Shown here in pieces: positions 1 to 9,135 of a DNA stretch of 64,000 nucleotides. The notes beneath the pieces were generated by a model, which was not told where the DNA came from, made no database searches, and saw only the letters and a list, made by a program, of their open reading frames with translations. Every line of letters begins with the position of its first letter. Position 1 is the first letter of the stretch. Location of the stretch: assembly GCF_015356865.1 (NCBI RefSeq), contig NZ_JAAFZA010000015.1, positions 22,090 to 86,089 on the forward strand, written 5' to 3'. This DNA is from Catenulispora pinisilvae (GTDB lineage Bacteria; Actinomycetota; Actinomycetes; Streptomycetales; Catenulisporaceae). The position numbers and the translations under genes were made by a program.

Positions 1-38
1 AGATCCACCCCCGAGTTCCGATCGACGATGGAGTCGCC

Positions 39-356
39 ATGCACGTGATCGTTCATCCCATCCGGCTGCGCCCAGGAGTCAGCCCCGCCCGATTCGAGGC
101 CTGGGTCCGCGAGACCGACTACGCGACCTGTCCTCAGCTGCCCAGCGTGAACGCCTTCACCGTGCACCGGGTCTCCGATGATCCGGATGCCAAGGTCCAC
201 TTCTTCGAGATCATCTGGGCCGCCAGTCGTGCGGCGTTCGAGCGGGACATGCGGATCAGCGCGTTCCGCTCACTCAGCGCCGAGTTCTCCGCGCTGGCCT
301 CGGTCGTGTCCGAGATCTCCGGGGATCCCATCGAGCCGGGCTACCTGGCCGCCTGA
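39..356 (+). CDS. RedY-like small protein (possible Dabb-fold)
   Basis: A 105-residue soluble protein with no signal peptide or membrane segment. The stretch around residues 22-45 (WVRETDYATCPQLPSV, then FTVHRVSD) resembles small actinobacterial proteins annotated RedY, named after the undecylprodigiosin cluster, and the length fits a single ferredoxin-like Dabb-type domain. That assignment is from memory of the family and is tentative. The start is supported by GGAG five bases upstream of the ATG. The stop lies 16 bases before the start of the MMPL exporter, so the two are probably cotranscribed, which would fit a small enzyme or binding protein working with an exporter. Confidence 0.6.
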   Translation: MHVIVHPIRLRPGVSPARFEAWVRETDYATCPQLPSVNAFTVHRVSDDPDAKVHFFEIIWAASRAAFERDMRISAFRSLSAEFSALASVVSEISGDPIEPGYLAA

Positions 357-372
357 AAGGACGAACCATCCG

Positions 373-2571
373 ATGACGACACAACGACCTCCCTCGTCAG
401 AATCGCCCGCCGCATCGCCTGCCGCATCGCCCGCCGGAACGGCGCCGCCGCGGTCGGCGAGCAGCACCTTCCTCCCGTTCCGGCGCCGCCGGGTGCTCTA
501 TCTGGTGGTCGTGCTCTGGCTGATCGTCATCGGCACCACGGCCGGCTTCTCCAGCAAACTCTCCGGCGCTGAGAAGAACACGGTCGAGGAGTCCCTGCCC
601 AGCAGCGCGGAGTCCACCCAGGTCTACAAGATCCAGTCGCTGTTCCAGAACCCGGACACGGTACCGGCCGTCATCGTCTACGAGCGCGCCGGCGGCCTGA
701 CGGCGCAGGACCGGGCCAAGGCCACGGCCGACGCCAAGCAGTACGCCACCCTCACCGACCTCAGTGGCCAGGTCTTCGGTCCGCAGTTCTCCACAGACGG
801 CCAGGCCGCCCAGACGGTGATCCCGCTCAACCTCGGCCAGAACTACCTCACCAAGGCCAAAGGCGCTGTGAGCGCGCTGCACGGCATCGCCGCGAACCAG
901 GCGCCGCCCGGCCTCGCGATCCATGTCGCCGGACCCGCGGGGTACTCGGCCGACCTGAGTAAAGCGGTCGGCGGCATCGACGGCACCCTGCTGTACTCCA
1001 CGCTCGTCGTCGTCATCGCCATCCTGCTGTTGACCTACCGCAGTCCCGTGCTGTGGCTGTTCCCCATCATCTGCGCGGGCATCGCGCTGACGGTGGCGCA
1101 GGGGATCATCTACCTGCTGGCGGCCCATGCCGGACTCACGGTCAGCTCCGACGGCGCCGGCATCCTCACCATCCTCGTCTTCGGCGCCACCACCGACTAC
1201 TCGCTCCTGCTGATCGCCCGCTACCGCGAAGAGCTGCGCAACCACGACAGCCGCGTCGAGGCCATGTCGGTCGCCCTGCGCCGGTCCGGGCCCGCGGTGA
1301 TCGCCAGCGCGGCCACCGTCGCGATCAGCATGCTCTGCCTCAGCTTCGCCGACATGAACGCCACCAGGGGCCTCGGGCCGGTGTTCGCGGTCGGCATCGC
1401 GGTGGGCGCCTTGGTGATGCTCACCTTGTTCCCCCTGCTCATGGTCCTCTGCGGCCGGTGGATCTTCTGGCCCTCCGTTCCCCGCGTCGGCGACGGCGAG
1501 CACGCGAACGTGGGCCGTTGGGCCGCCGTCGGCGACCGGATCGCCCGCCGCCCACGCCTGGCCTGGATCGGCACCGCGCTGATCCTCGCCGTGGGGGCCA
1601 TCGGCATCGGGCAACTGCATTCCGGCGGCCTGTCGGTCGCCCAGGAGTTCACGGCCACCCAGGACTCGGTGGTCGGCAACGCCGCCGTCGCCCGCCACTT
1701 CGACGCGGCGGTCGCCAGCCCGCTGGTGATCACCGCGCGCGCCGGGGGCGCGGACCAGGTGCACCAGGCACTGCAAACGGTGCCCGGGATCGCGCCGGGC
1801 AGCGTCACCGCGCCCGTGCTGAAGAACGGGTACGCCTACCAGGAGGCGACTCTCACCGGCGCGCCGGACAGCTCGGCGGCCTACGTCACCGTGCGAAACG
1901 CCCGCACCGCCGTGCACGCCGTCGCGGGCGCGGACGCCAAGGTGGGCGGGGACAGCGCCATGAACCTGGACGCCCGAAGCGCCAGCGAGCACGACCGCGA
2001 GCTGATCGCGCCCATCGTCCTGGCCGTGGTGCTCGCCATCTTGATCCTCCTGCTGCGCGCGTTGGTGAGCCCGTTGCTGCTGATCGGCACGGTCGTGCTG
2101 TCCTGCGCCACCACCCTGGGCGTGAGCGCGCTGGTGTTCCGGCACGTCTTCCACTTCGGGGCCGAGGACAATTCATTCCCGCTCTACGTCTTCGTCTTCC
2201 TGATCGCATTGGGGATCGACTACAACATCTTCTTGATGACCCGGATCCGAGAAGAAGCCCACAATGTGGGAACACGTCCCGCCACGTTGCGTGGCCTGGC
2301 GTCCACCGGCGGTGTCATCACCTCCGCCGGCATCGTCCTCGCCGGCACCTTCGCCGTCCTGGGCACCCTGCCGTTGACCCAGTTCGCCGAGCTCGGGTTC
2401 GCGGTCGCCTTCGGCGTCCTCATCGACACCGTCATCGTCCGTTCGGTCATGGTGACCGCCCTGAACCTCGACATCGGCCGCCGTATCTGGTGGCCCAGCG
2501 CGCTGTGGCGTAAGCCGGATGCCACTGAGGCGACCCCGGTGCGCGATGCCGAAACCCCCGCGCGGTCCTGA
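373..2571 (+). CDS. MMPL/RND-family transporter
   Basis: A 732-residue integral membrane protein. It has two homologous halves, each with one N-terminal helix, a large extracytoplasmic domain and a cluster of about five helices. The conserved Asp-Tyr of the proton relay is visible in both halves (GATTDYSLLL in the first and ALGIDYNIFL in the second). The family uses the proton gradient to export lipids, drugs or secondary metabolites. The start chosen is the ATG preceded by AAAGGACG. The same frame stays open further upstream but overlaps the preceding gene. A hairpin terminator follows at 2591-2629. The substrate is unknown. Confidence 0.92.
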   Translation: MTTQRPPSSESPAASPAASPAGTAPPRSASSTFLPFRRRRVLYLVVVLWLIVIGTTAGFSSKLSGAEKNTVEESLPSSAESTQVYKIQSLFQNPDTVPAVIVYERAGGLTAQDRAKATADAKQYATLTDLSGQVFGPQFSTDGQAAQTVIPLNLGQNYLTKAKGAVSALHGIAANQAPPGLAIHVAGPAGYSADLSKAVGGIDGTLLYSTLVVVIAILLLTYRSPVLWLFPIICAGIALTVAQGIIYLLAAHAGLTVSSDGAGILTILVFGATTDYSLLLIARYREELRNHDSRVEAMSVALRRSGPAVIASAATVAISMLCLSFADMNATRGLGPVFAVGIAVGALVMLTLFPLLMVLCGRWIFWPSVPRVGDGEHANVGRWAAVGDRIARRPRLAWIGTALILAVGAIGIGQLHSGGLSVAQEFTATQDSVVGNAAVARHFDAAVASPLVITARAGGADQVHQALQTVPGIAPGSVTAPVLKNGYAYQEATLTGAPDSSAAYVTVRNARTAVHAVAGADAKVGGDSAMNLDARSASEHDRELIAPIVLAVVLAILILLLRALVSPLLLIGTVVLSCATTLGVSALVFRHVFHFGAEDNSFPLYVFVFLIALGIDYNIFLMTRIREEAHNVGTRPATLRGLASTGGVITSAGIVLAGTFAVLGTLPLTQFAELGFAVAFGVLIDTVIVRSVMVTALNLDIGRRIWWPSALWRKPDATEATPVRDAETPARS

Positions 2572-2590
2572 CCGTCGGCGGGACCGTACC

Positions 2591-2629
2591 GACCGGCGAC
2601 GGCAGTGCCGAACTGCCGTCGTTCCGGTC
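2591..2629 (+). terminator. Hairpin terminator after the MMPL gene
   Basis: A ten-base perfect stem (CGACGGCAGT pairing with ACTGCCGTCG, loop GCCGA) sits at 2597-2621. It is extended by GACCGG and CCGGTC on either side after a short internal bulge. It begins 20 bases after the MMPL stop codon. There is no T-tract, as is usual in actinomycetes. Confidence 0.7.
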
Positions 2630-2714
2630 GCGTGCCACTGAGATTGTCGATCCTGGTTTAAGGGCAGGATTTTCGCATAGCGTGACCACTCGGGTACATA
2701 ATATGGGGGATTTC

Positions 2715-2843
2715 ATGAACGTCGGATCTTGTCGCGTGTCGCAGGGGCCTGACGCGGCCCGTGTGCTGCCCCGCGCTGACGCGCACCGCCATGCTGACGC
2801 ACACCGCCAAACTGGCCGTCGTCATACCGGAGCACGGATATGA
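2715..2843 (+). CDS. Possible 42-codon leader ORF coupled to the LuxR regulator
   Basis: An ATG preceded by GGGGGA opens a 42-residue frame rich in Arg, His and Ala. It ends in a TGA overlapping the ATG of the next regulator (ATGA at 2840-2843). Such overlap usually means translational coupling. The peptide resembles nothing I recognise. It could be a leader peptide controlling the regulator or a chance frame in GC-rich DNA. The ribosome-binding site and exact overlap are seen. The function is not. Confidence 0.35.
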   Translation: MNVGSCRVSQGPDAARVLPRADAHRHADAHRQTGRRHTGARI

Positions 2844-3505
2844 AGCTCAGAGTCCTTCTATGCTGCGATGGATCGATGCTGTCCGGTTGTCTGCGGCTGC
2901 TTCTCACGCAGGCGGAAGACTTCACTGTGGTCGGCGAGGGCGCCGGTGACGTCATCCTGGACGCCGCCCGAGAACTGCGGCCCGACGTGACAATCGTCGT
3001 CTCCCCGGCCCTGACGATCAACGACGTCCACGAGCTCGGCGCCCTCGCCGAGGTCACCAAGGTGGTCCTGGCGGCCAAGGGGGAGAACGCCCACCGGGCC
3101 GTCGAGGCGATGCGCCGAGGCGTGCATGCCATCTTGTCCCAAGACGGCTCGGCGGAAGACCTGCTTCAGGTTCTGCGCATGGTCGTGATCAGCGACATGA
3201 TGATCATGCCGGCCGCTGCCGCACTCGAGCTTCGACGCGAGCCGGGGCACTGGCACTCCGACGCATCCCAGCACCTGGCCGCCAAGCTGAGCGCACGTCA
3301 AGCAGAGACCATGCTCCTGCTCGCGCAAGGATGTTCAAACGTGCAGATCGCCGAGAAGCTGGCGGTGTCGGACGCGACGGTGCGCTCCCACGTCCACCAG
3401 CTCCTCGGCAGGCTCGGCGTGCGAACCCGCGCACAGGCCGTCGCGGTCGCCTACGAGACCGGGCTCATCACCTTGCTGGGCGAAGGCTCAGCAATGCATA
3501 CGTGA
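2840..3505 (+). CDS. Orphan LuxR/NarL-type regulator with a pseudo-receiver
   Basis: A 221-residue protein with an N-terminal response-regulator-like domain (residues 1-125) and a C-terminal LuxR helix-turn-helix (about 150-210; LSARQAETMLLLAQG, then IAEKLAVSDATVRSHVHQLL). The receiver lacks the key residues. The phosphoacceptor segment reads RPDVTIVVSPAL, with no Asp at the end of strand beta-3. The acidic pair after beta-1 is reduced (LLCCDGS). The conserved Lys after beta-5 is absent (HAILSQDG). It therefore probably does not use phosphorylation and may respond to a ligand or to protein partners. No sensor kinase is adjacent. Its 3' end overlaps the convergent SARP gene by 18 bases. Confidence 0.88.
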   Translation: MKLRVLLCCDGSMLSGCLRLLLTQAEDFTVVGEGAGDVILDAARELRPDVTIVVSPALTINDVHELGALAEVTKVVLAAKGENAHRAVEAMRRGVHAILSQDGSAEDLLQVLRMVVISDMMIMPAAAALELRREPGHWHSDASQHLAAKLSARQAETMLLLAQGCSNVQIAEKLAVSDATVRSHVHQLLGRLGVRTRAQAVAVAYETGLITLLGEGSAMHT

Positions 3506-4321
3506 TCCCACCGTGGCTGAGCGGGAAGCAGAGAGCTCCCGTTCGGTCCACACCACCGAGAGATCGTTCAAATCCGGTGCCTGTTCCAGGATCTGCGCCT
3601 GCCGGCGCAGGAGCCCGTCGCCGGGTCGCACACCCAGCTGGTCGTCAAGGTGGCGACGGGTGATGGCGTAGGCCTCCAGCGCCTCGCTCTGCCGGCCGGT
3701 CCGGTACAGAGCCAGCATCAGCAGTTCGCAGAAGCGCTCACGCAGCGGATAGCGGGCCGTCAGCTGCTGGAGTTGAGGAACCGTCTCCCGCTCGTGGCCC
3801 AAGGCGATCCTCGCCGTGATCAGGTCCTCCCACGCCACAAGCCGGCGCTCGTCCAGGAGCGCGGCGGCGCCCCGGCAGCGCATCCCATCGCCCGCGTCGA
3901 ACAATGCCGACCCTCGCCAGAGTTGCAGACTCGACTCCAGCAGTTCCGCGGCGCGTAAGGGATTCTTCGCCAGCTGAGCAGTTCCCTGCGCAGCAGTGTC
4001 GAGGAACCGGTTGCTGTCGATCCACCCCGCCGGCAGATCCAGCAGGTAACCCTTGGGTACGGCGCGAAGCAACGTCCCTACGGAAGCTCCCCCCGCTGTA
4101 TCAAGGATCTTGCGCACCCGCGTCGCCGTCACTTGGAGGGCATTGTGCGTGTTGCGCATCGGCTGCCCCGCCCAGAGCTCCTCAGCGAGTTCGACACGTG
4201 CCACGGCGCGCCCGGGCTCCAACGCGAGCGTGGCGAGCAGAGCCCGCACCTTGCTCGCTTTTATCTCACGGTGAATTCCATCGTGCACAATTGATACTGG
4301 ACCAAGAATACTGATCTCCAT
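3488..4321 (-). CDS. SARP-type (AfsR/DnrI-like) transcriptional activator
   Basis: A 277-residue protein with an N-terminal OmpR-like winged helix (residues 1-95; MEISILGPVSIVHDG, KVRALLATLALEPG, then ARVELAEELW) and a bacterial transcriptional activation domain (about 100-250). There is no NB-ARC or TPR extension, so this is the short class typical of pathway-specific antibiotic regulators. The start is the ATG preceded by AGGGGAAGC. A GTG eight codons upstream is less likely. It converges on, and overlaps by 18 bases, the orphan LuxR regulator. No biosynthetic cluster lies next to it in the window, so its targets are unknown. Confidence 0.9.
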   Translation of the reverse strand: MEISILGPVSIVHDGIHREIKASKVRALLATLALEPGRAVARVELAEELWAGQPMRNTHNALQVTATRVRKILDTAGGASVGTLLRAVPKGYLLDLPAGWIDSNRFLDTAAQGTAQLAKNPLRAAELLESSLQLWRGSALFDAGDGMRCRGAAALLDERRLVAWEDLITARIALGHERETVPQLQQLTARYPLRERFCELLMLALYRTGRQSEALEAYAITRRHLDDQLGVRPGDGLLRRQAQILEQAPDLNDLSVVWTERELSASRSATVGSRMHC

Positions 4322-4345
4322 GCTTCCCCTCGCAAAGGTGATCAA

Positions 4346-5076
4346 AGGTCAAAGGCTTCCCCGCATCCCCCGATCGAATCGCCTCAGTTCGTTCTCGAGT
4401 CTCCCAGATCGAACACGGAGGCGCCATCCAACAAACGTATGTAGTGATTGGATAGGCGTCGAGGCGAGTCAGGGGGCTGTGGCTCAACCTTTCGTTTAGC
4501 GGGCATGGCTCGTACTGCACCGTTGGTGCGGTTGCGGAGTGGGGATGGCGGATCTTTGTGATCCGTTCAAATCTGATCTGTGCAGTACTGCCAGCGCGTT
4601 GCGGCGTTCTCTTCGTATTGCAGAAGTTGTTGATTCAATTAGTGTTGCGGATCCAGGTCCAGGCGCGAGCGGCGACGCTCTAGCATGACGAGAATCTCAC
4701 GAACTACGGTGATACGGGTAGTATGTGCTGCTGAACCTGTGGGCCTCGGATATACGAATCCGGATGTGACCTGCAATCGTCTGGTATCGATGGGGCGCTG
4801 ACTGACCCGACACACGTCCACCACCCGTGGCGGCTCGGACCAGTCACGCTGCGTCAGCGCGACTGCCCCGCGCCGATCGTCGAGGTCCGCGACGGAGGAG
4901 TCGGCAGGCGGATCACCGACTCGACCGACGGGCTGTTCTGAGCGCGGACCACCGCCAGTGCCGCTGCGGGCTCAACCTGCGTGGTGTCGATGCCGCCCTC
5001 AAGTGTTATGAGTGGCCTCGATCCGTCGGTGCGAAGGGGGCTGGATGACCGCCCGCCGCTGGCGGTGTGGAAGCGC
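4346..5076. other. Gene-poor interval
   Basis: About 730 bases without a convincing gene. It includes a relatively AT-rich patch near 4550-4760 upstream of the SARP gene. At 4780-4941 a plus-strand frame ends in a TGA and has no good start or ribosome site. I recognise no family in it. It may be a remnant. Confidence 0.5.
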
Positions 5077-5628
5077 TCACCCGCGGCGCTGGCGGCGCTG
5101 CCACGTGTGGGTGAGCGACTCGCCGATCGGCAGCGCCGACCATGCCCGGCGGGCCTCGAACAGCTCGGTCACCGCCGTGATTATCCGACCCCGGTCGATG
5201 ATCGCCTCCACGGGAGGGCGGCGTCGGGCGTCGAGCAGGACCGCCAGAGCCGGCACGTCGGGCAGTCGGCCTGGAGGGGACCACCCTCGTGCTGTCGCCT
5301 CGTCGAGTACGGCGGCGACCTTGGTCACAAGGTCCTCATTCCAACCGTTGTATCCCTTGGTCAATTCACGGTTATGCGACCGCGGACGCCGCCGTGGGCC
5401 GTTGTGGATAACGTTGATGTTGGCGAACTCGGCGCCACGCCACACCCTTCCCCAGAATCCCTGATGGCAATCGAGCGCCGCTTCGACGATGAGGTGCTCA
5501 AGGTCGTGGGGCAGGCCGTCCTTGGCTGTGGCTGTCGTCTCGATCATCGCCGAGTCAGCGCGGCGAGCACGCGCCAGGCACGCCTGGTCGGAGACTTTGA
5601 CGAATTCAACGCTGAGTGTGTTCCCCAC
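5077..5628 (-). CDS. Conserved hypothetical protein
   Basis: A 183-residue soluble protein starting at a GTG with a strong AAAGGAG six bases upstream, which argues that it is real despite lying in a gene-poor region. Residues 35-65 carry a pattern (DGLPHDLEHLIVE, then HQGFWGRVWRGAEF) that I associate with uncharacterised actinobacterial proteins. The two His of LPHDLEH could bind a metal, but this is inference. There is no signal peptide or membrane helix. It has no close neighbours, so context gives no functional hint. Confidence 0.65.
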   Translation of the reverse strand: MGNTLSVEFVKVSDQACLARARRADSAMIETTATAKDGLPHDLEHLIVEAALDCHQGFWGRVWRGAEFANINVIHNGPRRRPRSHNRELTKGYNGWNEDLVTKVAAVLDEATARGWSPPGRLPDVPALAVLLDARRRPPVEAIIDRGRIITAVTELFEARRAWSALPIGESLTHTWQRRQRRG

Positions 5629-6250
5629 GCGGACTCCTTTGACAGGCAGTGCCGGTCACGGGCGCCTCACTCTGCTTGGGACGGGCTGCCGAGACCGCAA
5701 TCAACGTTTACCAGACCAGCCAGCCGATAGCGACTGTATAGATGACGTCGATCCGGTTCACGGCGGCTGTGCCAAAAAGATGGCGTTGATTCTCGCATCC
5801 ACAACGGCGGCGTGACAGCTGCCGACGATGTCGGCGGGGCAAATGCCTTTGCTATGCCAGACCCGTCGGGTACTGCGACGTTGACGGTAGCTACACGCGA
5901 GATGCGCGTGTCCGGCGCCTCGGGAAGGTGCTCACAGCGTTTCGAGAGCAGTTGTGAGTGATGTCTTGTTGTGGCCGACGAAGGTGAGTCTGGCCGGCTC
6001 CGGTCGTTCCAGGCGGAGCCGACGACGGCGTTCGTGTAGGGCGGGAGCGCTTCAGGCGATACCGAAGGCCATCTGGCGGATGTGTCTTGACGCGCTGTCG
6101 GATGACGGCGTCCGGCGTCTGGATGCACCCTGCTCGCAAGGCTGGCTGGCGGGTTGACGCCGTCGACGAGGCGGTCGAGTGGTCGGCCGAAGCCTGGTTT
6201 GTGCGGTGGGTGTGATGCAGATCTCCGTATAGAGCCGACGCGGAAGTGGC
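5629..6250. other. Gene-poor interval with no recognisable gene
   Basis: About 620 bases between two minus-strand genes. Several frames stay open but none has both a ribosome site and a recognisable family. Base composition is slightly less GC-rich than the flanking genes, which may indicate degraded coding sequence. Confidence 0.45.
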
Positions 6251-6544
6251 TCAAGCGCAGCTTTTGCAGATCCATTCGCGGCGAGTGTGGCGGGCCAGGA
6301 GGCTTCGGTGTTGGACCAGAAAGCACCTGGTGCAGGTGAACTCGTCGCTTTGGGGCGGCAGGACTCGAACGGTCAGCTGTTCGTTCGAAAGGTCCGCTCC
6401 GGGCAGCTCCAGTGACTCGTTGTCGCTCTCGTCCAGTTCAGCCACCTGGACGACGGCCTTGGTGCGGGTGGCTTTCAGCTCCTCGATGCTGTCCTCGGCG
6501 AGGTCCTCGTCGGTCTTGCGTGGGGCGTCATAGTCCGTAGCCAT
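6251..6544 (-). CDS. DUF4193 family protein
   Basis: A 97-residue acidic protein beginning MATDYDAPRKTDEDL, the hallmark N-terminus of the actinobacterial DUF4193 family. It has the family's central ELPGADLSNEQLTVRVLP segment and a C-terminal two-pair cysteine knuckle (FTCTRCFLV and WICKSCA) likely to bind zinc. The function is unknown. The family is widespread and usually single-copy in actinobacteria. The start is the ATG behind GGAGGAACT. A frame extension of 15 codons upstream is ignored because the ribosome site fits only this ATG. Confidence 0.93.
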   Translation of the reverse strand: MATDYDAPRKTDEDLAEDSIEELKATRTKAVVQVAELDESDNESLELPGADLSNEQLTVRVLPPQSDEFTCTRCFLVQHRSLLARHTRREWICKSCA

Positions 6545-7085
6545 AGTTCCTCCAAGATTTTGACGTGCACGGCCGCGAAAACGCGGCACGGCGGGATAAT
6601 ATTCCAGCTATCCGCAATCCCGCTATTTGCGGCGGCGCCCGAGCGACGGCGTCGCGGATCAGCCCCGCTGAAATTGCTCCGCGGCTCATGGTATCCAGTA
6701 CGCGGAATTGCAAACAATTCAGCTGGCTCGTAACCGCCGGTGCGGCGGTCGGACCCCGTGACAGCCGCGGTATCCAGCGCCGTGGCCACCGCGACCCGCC
6801 GGAGCACTCGCCCGACTGCTCGGCGACGGGCCGCCGCCGGCCGCCTCCTGCGAGGTCCTGGAGCGTCGGCCGAGACCGGTGCCTTTCGGGCGCCTGACCC
6901 GAGACCGTGACTCGATCTTCACGTACTGCCGGCTTCACGTACTGCTGGGGCCCGAGCGAAGCTGGAGGTTGACAGTTCTACCAAAAGCGGCGAATGCGAT
7001 GCTCAGCGGGTGATGCCGCGCAAAGACGATCATACTTTTCTCAGCGGATCGATCGCCGATCGCCGGCTGTGGAGGGAAGCGCGCG
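6545..7085. other. Interval without a supported gene
   Basis: About 540 bases between the divergent DUF4193 and DUF885 genes. It must hold both promoters. I see an AT-rich patch at 6595-6625 close to the DUF4193 start and another near 7015-7045 before the DUF885 gene, but no clear operator or RNA. Confidence 0.45.
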
Positions 7086-8819
7086 ATGTCTCAGCACACC
7101 AACTCGACCACCGTTGTCCGTTTGCCCCGCGCCATCGCCGACGACTACATCCGCACGCTGGCCGGGCTGGATGCCTATCTGGCGGTGCGGACCGGGCTCG
7201 ACACCCCCGACGGCAGGCTTCCGGATCTGTCGCCGGCCGGCCTGGCCGCCGTCGCAGACCTGGCGCGCAGCACGCTGGCCGAGGTGGACGCCGCCGTACG
7301 GTCCGGCGGTGTCGTCGATGCCGGGGAGCAGCGCTGCGGAAAGCTGCTTCGGGAGCGTCTGACCGCCGAGCTGGCGCTGCGCGAGGCCGGTGAGGACCGG
7401 CGCTCGGTGCTGCCGTTCAACGTCCTCACGCTGACCGCGCCGTCGGCGTCGCCGCTGATGGGCCTGCGCGACATCTTCACCCTGATGCCCACCGACACCC
7501 CCGAGCACTGGCAGGCCATCGGCCGCCGGATGGCGAACATCCCGGAGGCGCTTAAGCAGTACCAGGCCACGCTGGCCGACGCGATCGGCCGCGAATTGCT
7601 GTGCGGTCCGAGACAAGTCGCCGCCGTGCTCGACGCACTGGGCCAGATGACGTCCGGGAAGGGTGCGGCCGGCTGGTTCGGCGACTTCGCCTCCGGGGCG
7701 CCGGAATCGGTCCGATCCGAGGTGGCCGTGGCTGCGGCGTCGGCGAATGCCTCGATGGCCGGGATGAAGGACTGGCTGAGCCGGGTCTACGCTCCGGCCG
7801 CAGCCGGTCGGCCGGAAACGGTCGGGTCGGAGCGTTACGCGCGCTGGGTGCGCTTCTGGTGCGGCACCGACCTCGACCTGGAGGAGGCCTATAGCTGGGC
7901 GTGGGAGCAGTTCGCAGATGTCGGCGCGCAGATGCGGCAGGTCGCCGACGCGGTGCTGCCGGGTTCGACGCCGCTCCAGGCGATGGCCTGGCTCGACGAG
8001 CACGGCGAGGCCTATGACGGAGTCGACGCCATCCGCGCCTTTCTACAGGAGCAGATCGACCGGGTGATCGACGACATGCAGGGCGAGTATTTCGACCTCG
8101 CCGAACCGCTGCTCAAAGTGGAGGCGATGATCGCGCCGGCCGGCGCGTCGGCGGCCGCCCCTTATTACAGCCCGCCGTCTGTCGACTTCTCCCGTCCGGG
8201 CCGGACCTGGTTGCCGACCGGCGGCAAGGACCGCTTCCCGGTCTGGCGGCTGGCTGACCTGTGGTACCACGAGAGTGTCCCGGGCCACCATATGCAGCTG
8301 GGTCAGTGGACGTACCTGGCCAAGGAACTCACCGTCTACCAGAGCACCATGGGCTTCGTCGCCGCCAACGCCGAGGGCTGGGCGATGTACGCCGAGCAAT
8401 TCATGGACGAGCTCGGCTATTACGCGAACGACCCCGGGGTCCGGTTGGGCTATCTCAACGCTCAGATGCAGCGCGTCCAGCGGGTCGTCATGGACATCGG
8501 CCTGCACGCCGGGCTCGCCTTCCCCGCGACGTCACCGGTCTTCCCCGGCCAGACGATGACCCCGGACAACGCCCGCGAGTTCTACGGTGCCTTCTGCGGG
8601 CTGCCCGCCGACCAGCTCGACGCCGAGATCATCCGCTACCTCAGCCTGCCCGGGCAGGCCATCACCTACAAGGTGGGCCAGCGGGTCTGGCTCGCGGGCC
8701 GGGACGCCGCCCGCAAGGCCCACGGCGAATCCTTCGACCTGAAAGCCTGGCACATGGCCGCGCTCTCCCAGGGCTCCCTGGGCTTGGACGAGCTCGCCAC
8801 CGAACTGGCGACAATCTGA
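7086..8819 (+). CDS. DUF885 family protein (putative zinc metallohydrolase)
   Basis: A 577-residue cytoplasmic protein of the DUF885 family. The family signature HESVPGHH occurs at about residue 395. It supplies the His and Glu ligands typical of these predicted zinc carboxypeptidase-like enzymes. A second conserved block (EGWAMYAEQFMDELGYY) follows at about 435. The length matches the family (about 550-600). No signal peptide is present, so it should act inside the cell. It stands alone, and the DNA downstream is degenerate. Substrates are generally unknown for this family. Confidence 0.9.
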   Translation: MSQHTNSTTVVRLPRAIADDYIRTLAGLDAYLAVRTGLDTPDGRLPDLSPAGLAAVADLARSTLAEVDAAVRSGGVVDAGEQRCGKLLRERLTAELALREAGEDRRSVLPFNVLTLTAPSASPLMGLRDIFTLMPTDTPEHWQAIGRRMANIPEALKQYQATLADAIGRELLCGPRQVAAVLDALGQMTSGKGAAGWFGDFASGAPESVRSEVAVAAASANASMAGMKDWLSRVYAPAAAGRPETVGSERYARWVRFWCGTDLDLEEAYSWAWEQFADVGAQMRQVADAVLPGSTPLQAMAWLDEHGEAYDGVDAIRAFLQEQIDRVIDDMQGEYFDLAEPLLKVEAMIAPAGASAAAPYYSPPSVDFSRPGRTWLPTGGKDRFPVWRLADLWYHESVPGHHMQLGQWTYLAKELTVYQSTMGFVAANAEGWAMYAEQFMDELGYYANDPGVRLGYLNAQMQRVQRVVMDIGLHAGLAFPATSPVFPGQTMTPDNAREFYGAFCGLPADQLDAEIIRYLSLPGQAITYKVGQRVWLAGRDAARKAHGESFDLKAWHMAALSQGSLGLDELATELATI

Positions 8820-8860
8820 TGTGGACGATCTGACGTGGATGTGTAGGCGCCACGTCCCTG

Positions 8861-8892
8861 GTGCGGGCGTGCGGGCGTGCGGGCGTGCGGGC
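8861..8892. repeat. Four exact copies of GTGCGGGC
   Basis: An 8-bp unit is repeated four times in tandem just upstream of the MntP-like remnant. No function is assigned. Confidence 0.85.
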
Positions 8893-8900
8893 GGCGCCAT

Positions 8901-9135
8901 CTGGGCGTCGACACGTTCGCTGTCGCTGCGGCGGTCGGTGCGGCCAAGGTGAAGCCGCAAGTGCGGCGGCGGATCACAGCGTTGTTCGTTGCGTTCGAGG
9001 CCGGGATGCCGCTGGTCGGCCCCGCGCTCGGTTCCCCGCTCGCGCACGCGTGAGGCGGTGGAGAAGGCCGCGGGGGTCGCGTTGGCTGCGCTCGGTGTCT
9101 ATCTGCTGGGCATCGATACACCACGGTGGCGTTGA
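8901..9135 (+). pseudogene. Remnant of an MntP-like manganese efflux pump (frameshifted)
   Basis: Translation from 8901 gives LGVDTFAVAAAVGA and, further on, FEAGMPLVGPALG, which match the first membrane helices of MntP-family manganese exporters, including the conserved Asp of helix 1. The frame stops at 9051. A second frame (from 9046) continues with the family-like EKAAGVALAALGVYLLGID and stops at 9135. Intact MntP proteins have about 180-200 residues. Here fewer than 80 codons remain, in two frames and without a start codon or ribosome site. It is therefore a decayed gene. The family identification is by eye. Confidence 0.6.

Noticed and set aside
397..2154. Long open frame on the strand opposite the MMPL gene
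   Set aside because: Very high Gly/Ala/Arg/Asp/His content, no recognisable domain. It mirrors the codon bias of the real gene. Similar shadows oppose the ABC genes (13512-15386 and 37804-40074).
4780..4941. Plus-strand frame ending at 4941 as a real gene
   Set aside because: No start codon with a ribosome site and no recognisable family.
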